Below, one piece after another: positions 23,726 to 33,500 of a DNA stretch of 47,977 bases. Position numbers and translations under genes: made by a program. The stretch comes from Oscillospiraceae bacterium. Its GTDB lineage: Bacteria; Bacillota; Clostridia; Oscillospirales; Oscillospiraceae. The stretch lies in contig JAHHRX010000013.1 of the NCBI GenBank assembly GCA_020025545.1, positions 1-47,977 on the forward strand. Direction: 5' to 3'. Position 1 is the stretch's first letter. Every line of letters begins with the position of its first letter. The notes beneath the pieces are model-generated. The model saw only the letters and a program-made list of their open reading frames with translations, had not been told where the DNA came from and searched no databases.

Positions 23726-26700
23726 GAGGATTCACCTTCTTTTCTATTTCTTCCCAGAATCTCTGAGAGGTCATTGCCTGATAATTCCGCCGTCCCTTTA
23801 CTTCGCTGCGGTGGCAGACCGATGCATAAGGGCAGTAGGCACAGGCATCATGCGCTGTGCCCCGCGTATAGGGATTCGGCGTAATATTGCCGGAAGCGAT
23901 ATCATCCACCATCTCCCGCAGGAGCGTAAACACATATTTTTTGAGCTCCCGGAAATGTTCTCGGTCTGCAAGATCCCCCGAAAGTGTTCCGTCTTTTTTC
24001 ACGGTATAGGGCATCCGGATCGGAGTTTTCCCCGGCTCCATAGCCTGAAGCACCTGCTCATCCCCCAAAAGGAGGCCCTTGCGCTTCCAAAGCTTCATAC
24101 GCTCCTGCTGCGCTTCTTCCTCGGACAGTCTGCCGTCAGCCGTAATCATCTGCGCTCTTGCGGGGAAGTACTGAACACCTGCCCCTGTGGGATGCGCCCC
24201 GGTTCCATTTCCTGCCTGCTCCAAAGCGAACATGTAAATGAGCATCTGAAGTCCGATGCCGTTAAAAACATCGCAGTAGTCAAAATCTTTTTTTCCTGAT
24301 TTATAGTCCACAATACGGAAATATTCAGCATTGCCGTCTTTCCATACATCTACCCGGTCAACAGCTCCCTCCAAGGCAGCTTTCACACTGCCGCCGGGAA
24401 TCTCCACGCCGGGCAGGTTGCCGTCCCGGCCGAACCGCAGTTCAAATTCCACCGGGCAGAACTTAGACTGGGAAAGCTCTTTCCAGAGATCTTCCACAAT
24501 AAATTCCAGTTCCCGGATATTTCTTTGGAACAGGTATTGCAGCCGCTGGGAATCCAGCTGGCTGAAATTCTCCCGGCTGTAAGCCTCAGAATGGCGCTTT
24601 GCAATTTCCGTGATTTCCTCCAAAGATATCTTGTGAAATCCGCCGCGTTCCATTACCTCCCGGGCAGTATGTTCCAAAACCGCATGAACATAGGTTCCAA
24701 ACTCTGCCGGATCCACTGTGCTTTCCTTCCGTTCCTGCGCTTTGAGCCCATATTGCAGGAAATATGCCATGCGGCAGTTGGCCTGACGGTCAATTTTTGA
24801 TGCGGACAGGTTAAATTTCCTGCCGTAGAGCTTTTGCACGCTTTCTTCACGCATGCTGCCCAAGGAAAAATCTGCATGGCTTCTGGCATTGTGATACCAA
24901 TCAGATATGCCCAGCGCCTGTGCTGTGTCCTCTGCCTTCCAGTGGGCAAGATAGGCTCCGGCCTCTGCCGGATCCACGATGGCAGCGCAGTGATCCTTGG
25001 GGGCCTGTGCTTCCCCGCCCGCCATTTTCGCCAGCCGGCGATAGAGGTAAGAGGCCTGTCCCCCAGGATAAGAAACGGTAACCGTTTCCCGTGCACCGCA
25101 AAAAACTCCGTAAATTTCCGCAAATTCCGCCTGAATGCCCTCCACGGCGCCGCCGGTCAGAGGAACACCCATTTCCCGCAGCGCCACCCGCTCCTGATCC
25201 GACAGAAGTCCTGTGCTGCCGCCGTAACCCGGGAGGGAACCTTCCACAGCGCCCAAAACAATCAGGTGCTTTTCCTGCTGGCACCGCATGGCGCTGACCG
25301 GCCCTGCCATAACGGCATCCAGAACCGGCGGGATGGTACCCACGCTGTACTGGCTGAGCAAAAGGGTAAACAGCCGTGTGAATGTCTCCGGCTCCCAAAC
25401 GGTTTCCCCAAGAACATCATACATCTGTTCCAAAGCCGCCAGCAGGATCTCCCAAAGCTGGTTGAGAATCTGAGCACCCCGGTTGTCACCCGCTTCGTCC
25501 ATTTCTTCCGCCAGAGCCTGCAGGCGTTCTGCCAGAGAAATATCCTCCAGAAAATCATAGAGCGCACGTACCTGCCCTGCCAGATTTTCGCTGTTCTGCA
25601 CGCCGGTTCGCAGCCGGCGCAGGGGTTCCAGCGCCAGAGCTCTCGCTTCATTGAGCTGTGCCAGCTCATCCCTCGATTCTTCATCCCATACGCCACGAAG
25701 TCCTGCCGGGTGCTTTGTCCATTCCTTCAGGAAGCCGTTGCCCTGGATTCCCCACAGGATTGCATAGTTCTCCAGCCGGTCACACTGATCCGTGCTAAGG
25801 GGGGACAGCACAGATTTTAAGTATCGCAGAACATCCCGCTGCTCAAAGCCCCCGAGGGCGGCATCCATAGCCGCCAGTACCGTGGAGATAACCGTTTTCT
25901 GCAGAATTTCCTCCGTGCCGGACTGATAAATCGGAATATGCCGCCGGTGGAACACAAGCCGCAGGCTGTTTTGATACAGCGCCATGTCGGAGCAAACGAT
26001 ACTGATATCCCGATACCGGCATCCTCCGCGAACTAGCTCTGTGACCCGATCAGCCGCCGCCGCCACCTCATCATATACGCTGTCCGTCTGGTAGACCGTG
26101 ATCACGCCTGCCATATCTCCTGTGGGAACAGGTCCCTGAAACAGACTGCGGCAGGCTCTGAGCAAGCAGGTATCCCCGGTATCTACCGGCAGGATCTCCA
26201 CTTCCACCCCGGCATTTTTCGCAAAACGCACCAGCTGCGCCGCCGTATGTCCCGCCTTTTCAAAGGCCAGCACACCGGAGCCAACACTGTCGCAGTTAAG
26301 GCCTACCGTCACCGATGGCGATACTTTGATAAGATGCTCCAGAATTTCCATATGCTGCCGTGTATAATCCGGAAAACCATCTATGTAAAAAACATGGTTT
26401 TCACCGAAGTTGCTGTCTGCCAGCTGATTTGCCAGCCATGTCATCCGATCCCGGGGATCCCGCTTGCTGCGGCTGCAAATGGCATCATAGCTCTCAAGGA
26501 TCAGGGAAAGCTCCTCCAGTTTCTGCGCCAAGGTACCTTCCGTCTGCCCGGAAGCAGCCAGCAGGTCGGCAGAAGTAATGCAGCAGCGCTTAAATTCATC
26601 CACCGCATCCAAAAGCTTTTCCAGAAATTCCGGCTTTGTCTCCACGGAGGCATAGGCTTTCAGCCGGCTGTGAAGCTGCCGCGTGGCGGCAGCCATGGCG

Positions 26701-26972
26701 ACCACCCGACCGCCATTATCCAGACAGGGCTCCGGTGCCTGCGCAGTATATTCCGCCACCCGATTGGCAAGCCTTGTAAAGGAAAGCACCTCTGCAAAAC
26801 GGCTGGCTGTGTCTCCCGCCACAGCGCAGAGGCGCCGCTCTGTATCGTGGCTGATAAGCTCCGGCACCATCAGAATCCGCCCCGATTTCTCAGCGGCAAC
26901 ATCCTCGCGAATTTTCTCGAGAATTGCGTTCCGGCAGGCAACCCAGTCCCTGCTCAATAACAGTGTCAGCAT
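23718..26972 (-). CDS. addB: ATP-dependent nuclease subunit B
   Basis: A 1084-residue partner of AddA that supplies the second nuclease strand activity and Chi recognition. The C-terminal RecB-type nuclease shows RVDVWKDG...FRIVDYKSGKKDF. The iron-sulfur cysteines of AddB are present: one near residue 730 (RQANCRMAYF) and the trio CAYCPYASVC near 1041-1050. The N-terminus lacks the GxxGxGK Walker A loop found in B. subtilis AddB; the corresponding line reads LSRDWVACRNAIL. Otherwise it is intact and of typical size. GGACGGAG precedes the ATG. Confidence 0.94.
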   Translation of the reverse strand: MLTLLLSRDWVACRNAILEKIREDVAAEKSGRILMVPELISHDTERRLCAVAGDTASRFAEVLSFTRLANRVAEYTAQAPEPCLDNGGRVVAMAAATRQLHSRLKAYASVETKPEFLEKLLDAVDEFKRCCITSADLLAASGQTEGTLAQKLEELSLILESYDAICSRSKRDPRDRMTWLANQLADSNFGENHVFYIDGFPDYTRQHMEILEHLIKVSPSVTVGLNCDSVGSGVLAFEKAGHTAAQLVRFAKNAGVEVEILPVDTGDTCLLRACRSLFQGPVPTGDMAGVITVYQTDSVYDEVAAAADRVTELVRGGCRYRDISIVCSDMALYQNSLRLVFHRRHIPIYQSGTEEILQKTVISTVLAAMDAALGGFEQRDVLRYLKSVLSPLSTDQCDRLENYAILWGIQGNGFLKEWTKHPAGLRGVWDEESRDELAQLNEARALALEPLRRLRTGVQNSENLAGQVRALYDFLEDISLAERLQALAEEMDEAGDNRGAQILNQLWEILLAALEQMYDVLGETVWEPETFTRLFTLLLSQYSVGTIPPVLDAVMAGPVSAMRCQQEKHLIVLGAVEGSLPGYGGSTGLLSDQERVALREMGVPLTGGAVEGIQAEFAEIYGVFCGARETVTVSYPGGQASYLYRRLAKMAGGEAQAPKDHCAAIVDPAEAGAYLAHWKAEDTAQALGISDWYHNARSHADFSLGSMREESVQKLYGRKFNLSASKIDRQANCRMAYFLQYGLKAQERKESTVDPAEFGTYVHAVLEHTAREVMERGGFHKISLEEITEIAKRHSEAYSRENFSQLDSQRLQYLFQRNIRELEFIVEDLWKELSQSKFCPVEFELRFGRDGNLPGVEIPGGSVKAALEGAVDRVDVWKDGNAEYFRIVDYKSGKKDFDYCDVFNGIGLQMLIYMFALEQAGNGTGAHPTGAGVQYFPARAQMITADGRLSEEEAQQERMKLWKRKGLLLGDEQVLQAMEPGKTPIRMPYTVKKDGTLSGDLADREHFRELKKYVFTLLREMVDDIASGNITPNPYTRGTAHDACAYCPYASVCHRSEVKGRRNYQAMTSQRFWEEIEKKVNPHG

Positions 26973-27008
26973 AGCACTCCGTCCTCTCTCTTTGTAATCT
27001 TTTTCTAC

Positions 27009-27014
27009 ATTATA
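27009..27014 (-). promoter_or_regulatory. -10 element of the addBA promoter
   Basis: Minus strand TATAAT with TGT in front (extended -10), about 37 bp upstream of addB. A weak -35 (ATGAAA) lies 17 bp further up. Confidence 0.5.
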
Positions 27015-27073
27015 ACACAGCCCCTAATGCTTTTCATAGAGGAAATATAGAAACGGAACCGGATGGGCATTTT

Positions 27074-27697
27074 TTATCCCACCCGGTTCAGATTATAGAT
27101 CCAATTCTGAAGCCATCCCAATGCATCCAAAACCCAGAAACGGATCTGATATTTTTCTTCTCCTGCCAGCGCACCGGCGGTCTCCTGAGAAAAACCCGCT
27201 CCTGCCGCCACATCTGACTCTTCCTCGGCAATTGCATCCGCAGCAATCTCCGGGAACATGACACACCACCAGTTATGTCCCTTTCCATTGCCGATCGTAA
27301 CCCTGAGAGATTCATAGACACCTGCCGGGAGGGTGTATCCTTCAGCCTGTCTTGCGTTGAAGCACTCTTCTTCCATGGAAATCTCGACAGCCTTGTCAGA
27401 GCCTTCCCTCACAAGTACCTCATTCGCAATTTCTTTCAGCTTTTCCAGATTATCCAGAATATATGCCTTAGCCTCTTCTGCTGTTGGCATCTGGGCCATA
27501 ACGGATTCCAGTTCCTGTACCAAGGCATCCCGCACCTTCAATTTAAGCGCCTGATCTTCCTCGGAATCCGAATTTGCAACCACATGGAATCGTATAATTT
27601 CGTCATGAAGTTCTTTTCTGCCGGCAATCACCGTGCCCAACCAGACCATAGACACCATCAAAGTACAAAAGCATGCAAATTTCAGGATTTTCTTCAT
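27074..27697 (-). CDS. spoIIR: Stage II sporulation protein R
   Basis: A 207-residue secreted signalling protein. Made in the forespore under sigma-F, it triggers SpoIIGA to activate sigma-E in the mother cell. A signal/membrane segment (about 5-25) is followed by the family opening ELHDEIIRFHVVANSDSEEDQALKLKVRDAL and the conserved NWWCVMFP and the C-terminal FWVLDALG. I place the start at 27697, where the upstream GGGCGGTG forms part of a hairpin; the frame continues to 27742 without a ribosome site. A terminator-like hairpin separates it from ispE, so it must have its own promoter, which I could not place. Confidence 0.93.
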   Translation of the reverse strand: MKKILKFACFCTLMVSMVWLGTVIAGRKELHDEIIRFHVVANSDSEEDQALKLKVRDALVQELESVMAQMPTAEEAKAYILDNLEKLKEIANEVLVREGSDKAVEISMEEECFNARQAEGYTLPAGVYESLRVTIGNGKGHNWWCVMFPEIAADAIAEEESDVAAGAGFSQETAGALAGEEKYQIRFWVLDALGWLQNWIYNLNRVG

Positions 27698-27739
27698 AAA
27701 AAACACCGCCCATACTAAAACTACTGTCAGTATGGACGG
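27698..27739 (-). terminator. Terminator-like hairpin between ispE and spoIIR
   Basis: Minus strand: CCGTCCATACT pairs with AGTATGGGCGG (11 bp, one G-U) around a 12-nt loop, followed by TGTTTTTT and then the spoIIR ATG. It would end ispE transcripts and also cover the spoIIR ribosome site. Confidence 0.7.
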
Positions 27740-27745
27740 CATTTG

Positions 27746-28609
27746 TCAATAATATACAGGTTTAGCAATAAATATCTGCGGATAATTTTCCCGAAGCATA
27801 TTACAGATCACAGCGGCGTACTCAAATTCCTTCACGATAGCAAAAACTGCCGATCCGGAACCGCTCATCTGCTGCCCCAGAGAGGCATAAGAATTGCAGA
27901 TGGATTTAATGTAGTTAAGCTCCAGATGATCCTGCGTCACCACCGGGTCAAAAACATTGTACATATTATCCGCAATCTTCTCCAGATCTCCCGCAAGGAT
28001 GGCGCTTTCCATGGCGGCATTGTCCGGCCGCTGAGGGATCGCCGTTTCATCCAGTTTATGATAAAGCTCCGGAGTAGACACCGGGAAATCCGGCTTGCAC
28101 ACTACAAACACGCAGTCGGGCATATTGGGCAGCCTCCGAAGCCGCTCCCCCCGCCCCTCTGCCATGGCGGTTCCGCCAATGACGCAGAAAGGCACATCGC
28201 TTCCGACCGATGCGCCCACCTCCGCCAAAGCGGCAATGGAAAGCGGACTATCAAAGTATCGGTTTAGGGCCCTCAGAACTGCCGCAGCATCAGCGCTGCC
28301 GCCACCGAGTCCCGCTTGGCTGGGGATACGCTTGGCAATATGAATGCCAAGGCCATCCACATTCTGATTGGTAGCCTTCAAGTAAACCTCAGCCGCCTTC
28401 CATGCAAGATTCCTGTGATCGCAGGGAATGTTTTCCTTGTCGCAGGTCAGCACCCAGGGCTTTCCGGTATTCACTTCCAATGTAATATCATCCCGCAAAG
28501 AGATCGTCTGCATAACGCTTTTGAGGTCATGGTAACCGTCCGGCCGTTTACCCAAAACATCCAGCGTTAAATTCACTTTTGCGTATGCACCTTCATAAAG
28601 GGTTTCCAT
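27746..28609 (-). CDS. ispE: 4-diphosphocytidyl-2-C-methyl-D-erythritol kinase
   Basis: A 287-residue GHMP kinase of the MEP isoprenoid pathway that phosphorylates CDP-ME at the 2-hydroxyl with ATP. The N-terminal AKVNLTLDVLGKRPDGYHDL and the ATP loop PSQAGLGGGSADAAAVLRAL identify it, with the third GHMP motif GSGSAVFAI near the end. The start at 28609 follows AGGAGGAA; the frame extends to 28663 without support. It is monocistronic between its own promoter and the hairpin before spoIIR. Confidence 0.96.
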   Translation of the reverse strand: METLYEGAYAKVNLTLDVLGKRPDGYHDLKSVMQTISLRDDITLEVNTGKPWVLTCDKENIPCDHRNLAWKAAEVYLKATNQNVDGLGIHIAKRIPSQAGLGGGSADAAAVLRALNRYFDSPLSIAALAEVGASVGSDVPFCVIGGTAMAEGRGERLRRLPNMPDCVFVVCKPDFPVSTPELYHKLDETAIPQRPDNAAMESAILAGDLEKIADNMYNVFDPVVTQDHLELNYIKSICNSYASLGQQMSGSGSAVFAIVKEFEYAAVICNMLRENYPQIFIAKPVYY

Positions 28610-28676
28610 AGTCTGTTCCTCCTGTAGGGTATCCTTATCGCCACATAAAAGTGACAAATTCAATTAAGATACGGCT

Positions 28677-28705
28677 ATTATAGCCGACATGTCTCCGTTT
28701 GGCAA
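28677..28705 (-). promoter_or_regulatory. Promoter of ispE
   Basis: Minus strand: TTGCCA (28705-28700), a 17-bp spacer, perfect TATAAT (28682-28677). The -10 sits in a small perfect inverted repeat, CGGCTA-TTA-TAGCCG. Confidence 0.75.
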
Positions 28706-28721
28706 TGCACCCATGCATTTT

Positions 28722-28750
28722 TTCACAATTTATGTATAATTCTATATACT
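28722..28750 (+). promoter_or_regulatory. Promoter of the DUF378 gene
   Basis: TTCACA (28722-28727), a 17-bp spacer and TATACT (28745-28750). A second TATAAT at 28735-28740 lacks a good -35. Confidence 0.55.
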
Positions 28751-28796
28751 GCGGGTATGATATTTACACCCTAAGGCAGAAAACGGAGGTAATCGC

Positions 28797-28994
28797 ATGG
28801 ATGCAATCGCATTGATTCTGACCATCATCGGCTCCATCAACTGGGGGCTTGTGGGAATTTTTCAATTTGATTTGGTAGCATGGCTCTTCGGCGGTGCCGG
28901 TGCCATTGTCAGCCGGATCATCTACACCGTCATCGGCCTTGCAGGTCTTTGGTGTATTTCGATTCTTTTCCGCAGATTCCGTGACATGGAGTAA
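28797..28994 (+). CDS. DUF378 small membrane protein
   Basis: A 65-residue protein with two membrane helices separated by a Gly-rich turn. It shows the DUF378 (YuzA-like) signature: ALILTIIGSINWGLVGIFQFDLVAWLFG is the family's conserved opening, in which the INWGLVG core is diagnostic. The function of the family is unknown. AACGGAGG precedes the ATG, its own promoter is upstream and a terminator follows directly, so it is a single-gene unit divergent from ispE. Confidence 0.88.
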   Translation: MDAIALILTIIGSINWGLVGIFQFDLVAWLFGGAGAIVSRIIYTVIGLAGLWCISILFRRFRDME

Positions 28995-28998
28995 GCAC

Positions 28999-29034
28999 AA
29001 AAAACGGCAGCACCTGTTGGCGCTGCCGTTTTTT
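28999..29034. terminator. Bidirectional terminator
   Basis: AAAAAACGGCAGC with its complement (13 bp), loop of 10 nt, and T runs on both strands. It separates the DUF378 gene from the end of the minus-strand Ig-like protein gene. Confidence 0.85.
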
Positions 29035-29039
29035 ATGTT

Positions 29040-30305
29040 TTATTTCTTATTTTTATCAGGAATAACACGGACCGTACAGCTGTATGTCTCGCCTTCATAG
29101 GTAGTGGACACGGTAATGTATCGCTTACCTTCCGTGGTAGGTGCTTTGCCCGTGATCTTGGAACCGTCAATCTCCACAAATCCGTCGGCGCTTGCCTTCC
29201 ACTCTACATTGATCTTGGCGCTGTCCTTGTTCTTGAGTTCCAGAAAGAAGGTCTCTCCCACCTTCAGCGTAACGTCAGTACTGCTGATGCGCACACCGTC
29301 GGTCGGAGAAGGCTTATCGGGATCCGGCTTCTCTCCTTTATCCTTAAAGCTGCAGCGAACAGTACAGGAAACCTTCTGATTGCCCAGCTGTGCATGGACT
29401 GTAGTTGTGCCATATCCCACACCGGTCACAACACCGTTTTCCACGGTAGCAACTGCCGGATCCTCTACCGTCCAAGTAATATTCGATGCCTTAACAGCAT
29501 CGGTATCCTTAAAGAGCTTCCAAGTCTCACCCTTCTTAGAAAGGGTAAAATCGCTGCGGTTCAGCTTCAGTTTAAAGTCTGCGGGCACCTCAATCGGCGG
29601 CTCGGTAGTTTCAGGAGGAACAGTCGGATCCCCAAAGGTACACCTTACGGTGCATTCTACACTGACACTGCCGCAGGTAACGGTGATAACCGTCTCGCCG
29701 GGACCGACAGGAAGCACAATGCCCTTTTCATCCACAGTGGCAACCTTGGGATCTGCAGACGCAAACACCAGCTGATCAGTGGTGTCCTTAGGCGCCAGTT
29801 CCACACCCAGCATCCATCTGCTGTTTTCCTCTGCCAGTTCAATCTGCTTACTGGAAAGCTTGATATCGGTGCAGGGTACGGGCGGTTTTGTATCATCGGC
29901 GATCGTAGCATTCGGTGTCGTCTGTTCGTAGACAGGGTCAGTGGGATCAGAATGGATCACATCGGGCAGGAACACCCGCACACAGATATAAATCACCACC
30001 AGCAAAATTGCCACCAGCAGCAGCGATACCACTACAACGAGAGTCTTATTATTCTCCGATCCATCCTTACGGTTTTTCGGAGCACGGCGCTCACTCTGTC
30101 TCTGAGAAGACGCAGACTTCTTTACATTGCCCTTGGAAAAGCGACCGCCCTTTACATAAGTGCGTTCTGTCACTTCCGTGCTGTGATCCGCATCGTCACC
30201 GGCAGCACTCTTTGCATTAGGAGCCTTTGCACAGCCGCAAATCGGGCACTGGGAAGCGGTCTCCGGATACGCAGTACCACAGACATCGCAGATAATTTTG
30301 CTCAT
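29040..30305 (-). CDS. Zinc-ribbon, single-pass membrane protein with Ig-like (Big2) domains
   Basis: A 421-residue protein. A cytoplasmic zinc ribbon has CDVC (C6, C9) and CPIC (C20, C23), followed by a basic Ser-rich linker, one membrane helix (about 88-110) and three extracellular bacterial Ig-like repeats. Each repeat has a pattern such as ADPKVATVDEKGIVLPVGPGE or VEDPAVATVENGVVTGVGYG and ends in a C-x-V-x-C pair (SVECTVRCTF, KVSCTVRCSF). The lack of a signal peptide and the positive charges before the helix predict N-in topology. It is transcribed divergently from the pseudokinase gene, which has the same inside-helix-outside plan. Function unknown; a surface or envelope-sensing role is inferred. 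Confidence 0.82.
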   Translation of the reverse strand: MSKIICDVCGTAYPETASQCPICGCAKAPNAKSAAGDDADHSTEVTERTYVKGGRFSKGNVKKSASSQRQSERRAPKNRKDGSENNKTLVVVVSLLLVAILLVVIYICVRVFLPDVIHSDPTDPVYEQTTPNATIADDTKPPVPCTDIKLSSKQIELAEENSRWMLGVELAPKDTTDQLVFASADPKVATVDEKGIVLPVGPGETVITVTCGSVSVECTVRCTFGDPTVPPETTEPPIEVPADFKLKLNRSDFTLSKKGETWKLFKDTDAVKASNITWTVEDPAVATVENGVVTGVGYGTTTVHAQLGNQKVSCTVRCSFKDKGEKPDPDKPSPTDGVRISSTDVTLKVGETFFLELKNKDSAKINVEWKASADGFVEIDGSKITGKAPTTEGKRYITVSTTYEGETYSCTVRVIPDKNKK

Positions 30306-30354
30306 GAACGAACCCCCAATCCGGCACGGTTACCCGAGCCAATACTTTTTTGCC

Positions 30355-30383
30355 ATTATACCACAGGAACATACGGATTGCAA
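30355..30383 (-). promoter_or_regulatory. Promoter of the zinc-ribbon/Big2 gene
   Basis: Minus strand: TTGCAA (30383-30378), a 17-bp spacer, TATAAT (30360-30355). Confidence 0.7.
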
Positions 30384-30481
30384 GCTGTCAAAACTTTCTT
30401 ATTTATAGTGCTCTGCAGGCGTTCCCTCCGGCTGTGACAATTCTTTACCAAATATTCTGTGGAAAAGCCAGTCAATTACAG

Positions 30482-30510
30482 TTGCATTTTTGTAAAAAAT
30501 AATTTATTAT
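30482..30510 (+). promoter_or_regulatory. Promoter of the pseudokinase gene
   Basis: TTGCAT (30482-30487), a 17-bp AT-rich spacer and TATTAT (30505-30510), 40 bp before the TTG start. Confidence 0.65.
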
Positions 30511-30549
30511 ATAAGCTGATATCAATATCACTAGAAGGAGGCGAAGGAC

Positions 30550-33500
30550 TTGTCTGAACCACAGCTCATTTCTCCATTGCTGGACGGCTTCATTATGGGC
30601 GATCCCATCAGTAACCACGATGGCATCCGCTGCTGCCCTGCAATGCAAATGGAAACTGAACGCAAGTACATAGTCAAAGTCATTTCCATTCCGGCTTCAC
30701 AGTCCAAGCTGGACGCCTTGCTGTTAGCAGGTGCATTTAGCGACAAGTCATCTGCGCTCGCATATTTTAAGGATCTTGCCGATGGGATTGCGGATGAGGC
30801 TGCACTTCTGCAGCAGCTTTCCCGTCTGGAGGAGTTTGTGTCCTATGAAGGCTGGCAGGTTGTTCCCATGGAGGACGAGGCAGGTTATGATGTTTACCTG
30901 CTGGGTGCCTATCGGCCGACTTTGGAATATCGATTGCAGCGGGGCGGAATGACACATCTTGGGGCCGTCAATCTGGGACTTGATCTCTGTGCGGCTCTTG
31001 CTGTATGCCGCCGTCTGGGTTATCTTTACGTAAACCTAAAGCCCAGCAATGTCTTCATTCGCAACGACCGGGAATATCGCATCGGAGACATCGGATTTAT
31101 ACGGACAGATTCCCTGCCCTATGTGTCCCTGCCTGAGCAATACCGCAGCAGCTACACCCCGCCGGAGATTTCAGATGCGTATTCCACACTGAATGACACC
31201 ATGGATGTCTACGCCGTAGGTCGGATCCTTTATCAGGCCTATAATGACGGTGCGCTGCCGGAAAGCAGCGACAATCCCCCTCCCCCATGCTATGCAGACC
31301 CGGAAATGGCACAGATCATCTTGAAGGCCTGTGCAGCGGATCCCCAAGAGCGCTGGAAGGATCCTACCCAAATGGGGCAGGCGCTGGTGGAATATCTCCA
31401 ACGAAACGAGGTAAATGATGTTCCCATCATCCCCGTACCCGTGGCGGCCGAAGTCCCGGAGGAAGAAACTGTCCAAGCAGATGCCGAACCTTCCACCGAT
31501 CAGATTTTGGCAGAAGTGGATCAGGCGCTGGAACCGGAAGAACAGCAAACACCGGATGCACCGGAAGAAACTGCCGCCGAGGAAGCTGTCGCTTCGAAAG
31601 AAGAACCTCCTGCGGAAGATTCTCCCGCGGAAGATGCGGGCGCCGAAGAACCGGATAATTCCGTCGGTGACTCTGTGCCCGAAGACACTGATATTTCGGA
31701 AGTATCTTCCGTAAGTGCGGAAGGTGCAGTCCCGGAGGTGGATACTGTCACCGATGATGCTCCCCCGGATGATGAAGCCGAGGCAGAACCGGAAGAAAAT
31801 GAATCCCCGGGCGAAGCTTCGGAAGCACCAGACGAGGATGAAGCGGAAAACGCTGATTCCCCGGCGGATGAAGAAAACAATCTGGACACCGCCGAAATTC
31901 TGGCACAGGCTGACGATATTATTGCCCATCAGCTTCCCGATCCTGTGGTAGCGCCGGAACCCATTGAGGTTCCCATCCCCGTCCCCATTCCTGCAGAAGA
32001 TGTGCAGGAACAGGCGGAAGAATCTGACGATGCTTCTCTTTCTGATGAAGCTTCCTCCCAAGCCGAGGCAGAAGATCCGGCAAATCCATTGGAAAGTACC
32101 GATGAAGCACCTGAAGAGGAAATTGAAGATCCGGCTGCCAAAATGTCCGAAGACAGCCCGGGAAAACCTGCTAAATGTCATCGAAAAAAGCTCATCATTA
32201 CTGTCAGCACTTTGCTGGTGCTGATACTTCTGAGTCTGGGCGGTTATCTTTTCTATGAGCATTACTACTTACAGCCCCTGCTGGATATCAACCTGCAAGG
32301 CTCTGAAGACAAACTGACAGTTGTCCTCAATTCTGAAATCGATGACCGGCTGCTGACCGTAGTCTGTACCGATCCCTACGGCAATGCCCTGCGCTCCTCC
32401 GTCGAAGACGGTACCGCCTCCTTTGAGGCTCTGCCCCCCGGTACAGCCTACAAAATTCAGGTGCAGATCGGCGGCTTCCACAAGCTGACCGGCAAGACGC
32501 AGACCAGCTACACCACCCCCAATCAGACCGTCATCAGCGACTTCCAGGCCGTTACCGGCAGTGAAGACGGCTCCGTAATTCTGAGCTTTACGGTTCAGGG
32601 ACCCGAGAATTCCGATTGGATTATTGAATACACCGCTGCTGATGAAACTCCGGGACAGGTAACCTTCTCCGGACACGTAGCTACCGTAACCGGTCTTACC
32701 ATCGGTAAGGAATACACCTTCCGGCTGAAGCCCGCTGAAGAGCTTTATCTGTCCGGCACCGATTCTGTCACCTATGTTGCCTCGAAGGTCATCACCGCCG
32801 GCAATCTGACGGTTCAGGGATTCACCGAAAACGCGCTGACTGCCGTATGGGAAGTACCCGAGGGAGCGAGCGTAGCATCCTGGTCCGTGCGCTGCTACAA
32901 TGATGCAGGATTTGATCAAATCATCAGCGTTACCGAGCCGAAGGCCGTATTCGAAAATCTCGATCCGAACGGTGCCTACACAATAGAAGTCACCGCCGAG
33001 AGCATGACGGCCAGCGCCCGTGCCTATGTCTCCGCCAACTCTGTCACCATCCACGAAATCACCGTGGACAGTTCCAATGCAAATCAGTTGACGGTCAACT
33101 GGAAATCGGAAGGCACCGCCCCCGAAGGCGGCTGGCTGCTCCTCTACACCGTTGACGGCATGGAGCAGCAGGTGGTAAAATGCGACGGAAACAGCGGCGT
33201 AATTCTCCCGCAGATTCCCGGCGGCCGCTATGTTTTCACCATTCAGGCAGCCAACGGCGTATCGGTTTTCGGTGGAACACTTGCCTATGAGGCTCCCGCA
33301 GCTTCCGCTTTCAGCGGCTATCTGCTGAAGGCAGACGATATCTCCCTTCGGATGTGCGTCACCCCCAATGTAGCGAACTGGAACCACTACAATGTGGCAA
33401 ATTCCGCATACACCACCTCGTTTGCTCCCGGCGTCAGTGCTTCTTTTGTCATGACCCTGATGCGGGACTATAAGGGTTCATCCGACAATATCGTTACCCT

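Noticed and set aside
31440..32160. Possible tandem DNA repeat in the acidic linker region
   Set aside because: Codons for Glu, Pro and Ala recur, but I find no fixed repeat unit; it is low-complexity coding sequence.
31171..32262. A 363-codon minus-strand frame rich in Arg, Phe and Gly opposite the pseudokinase
   Set aside because: Mirror image of the acidic linker codons; composition is an artefact.
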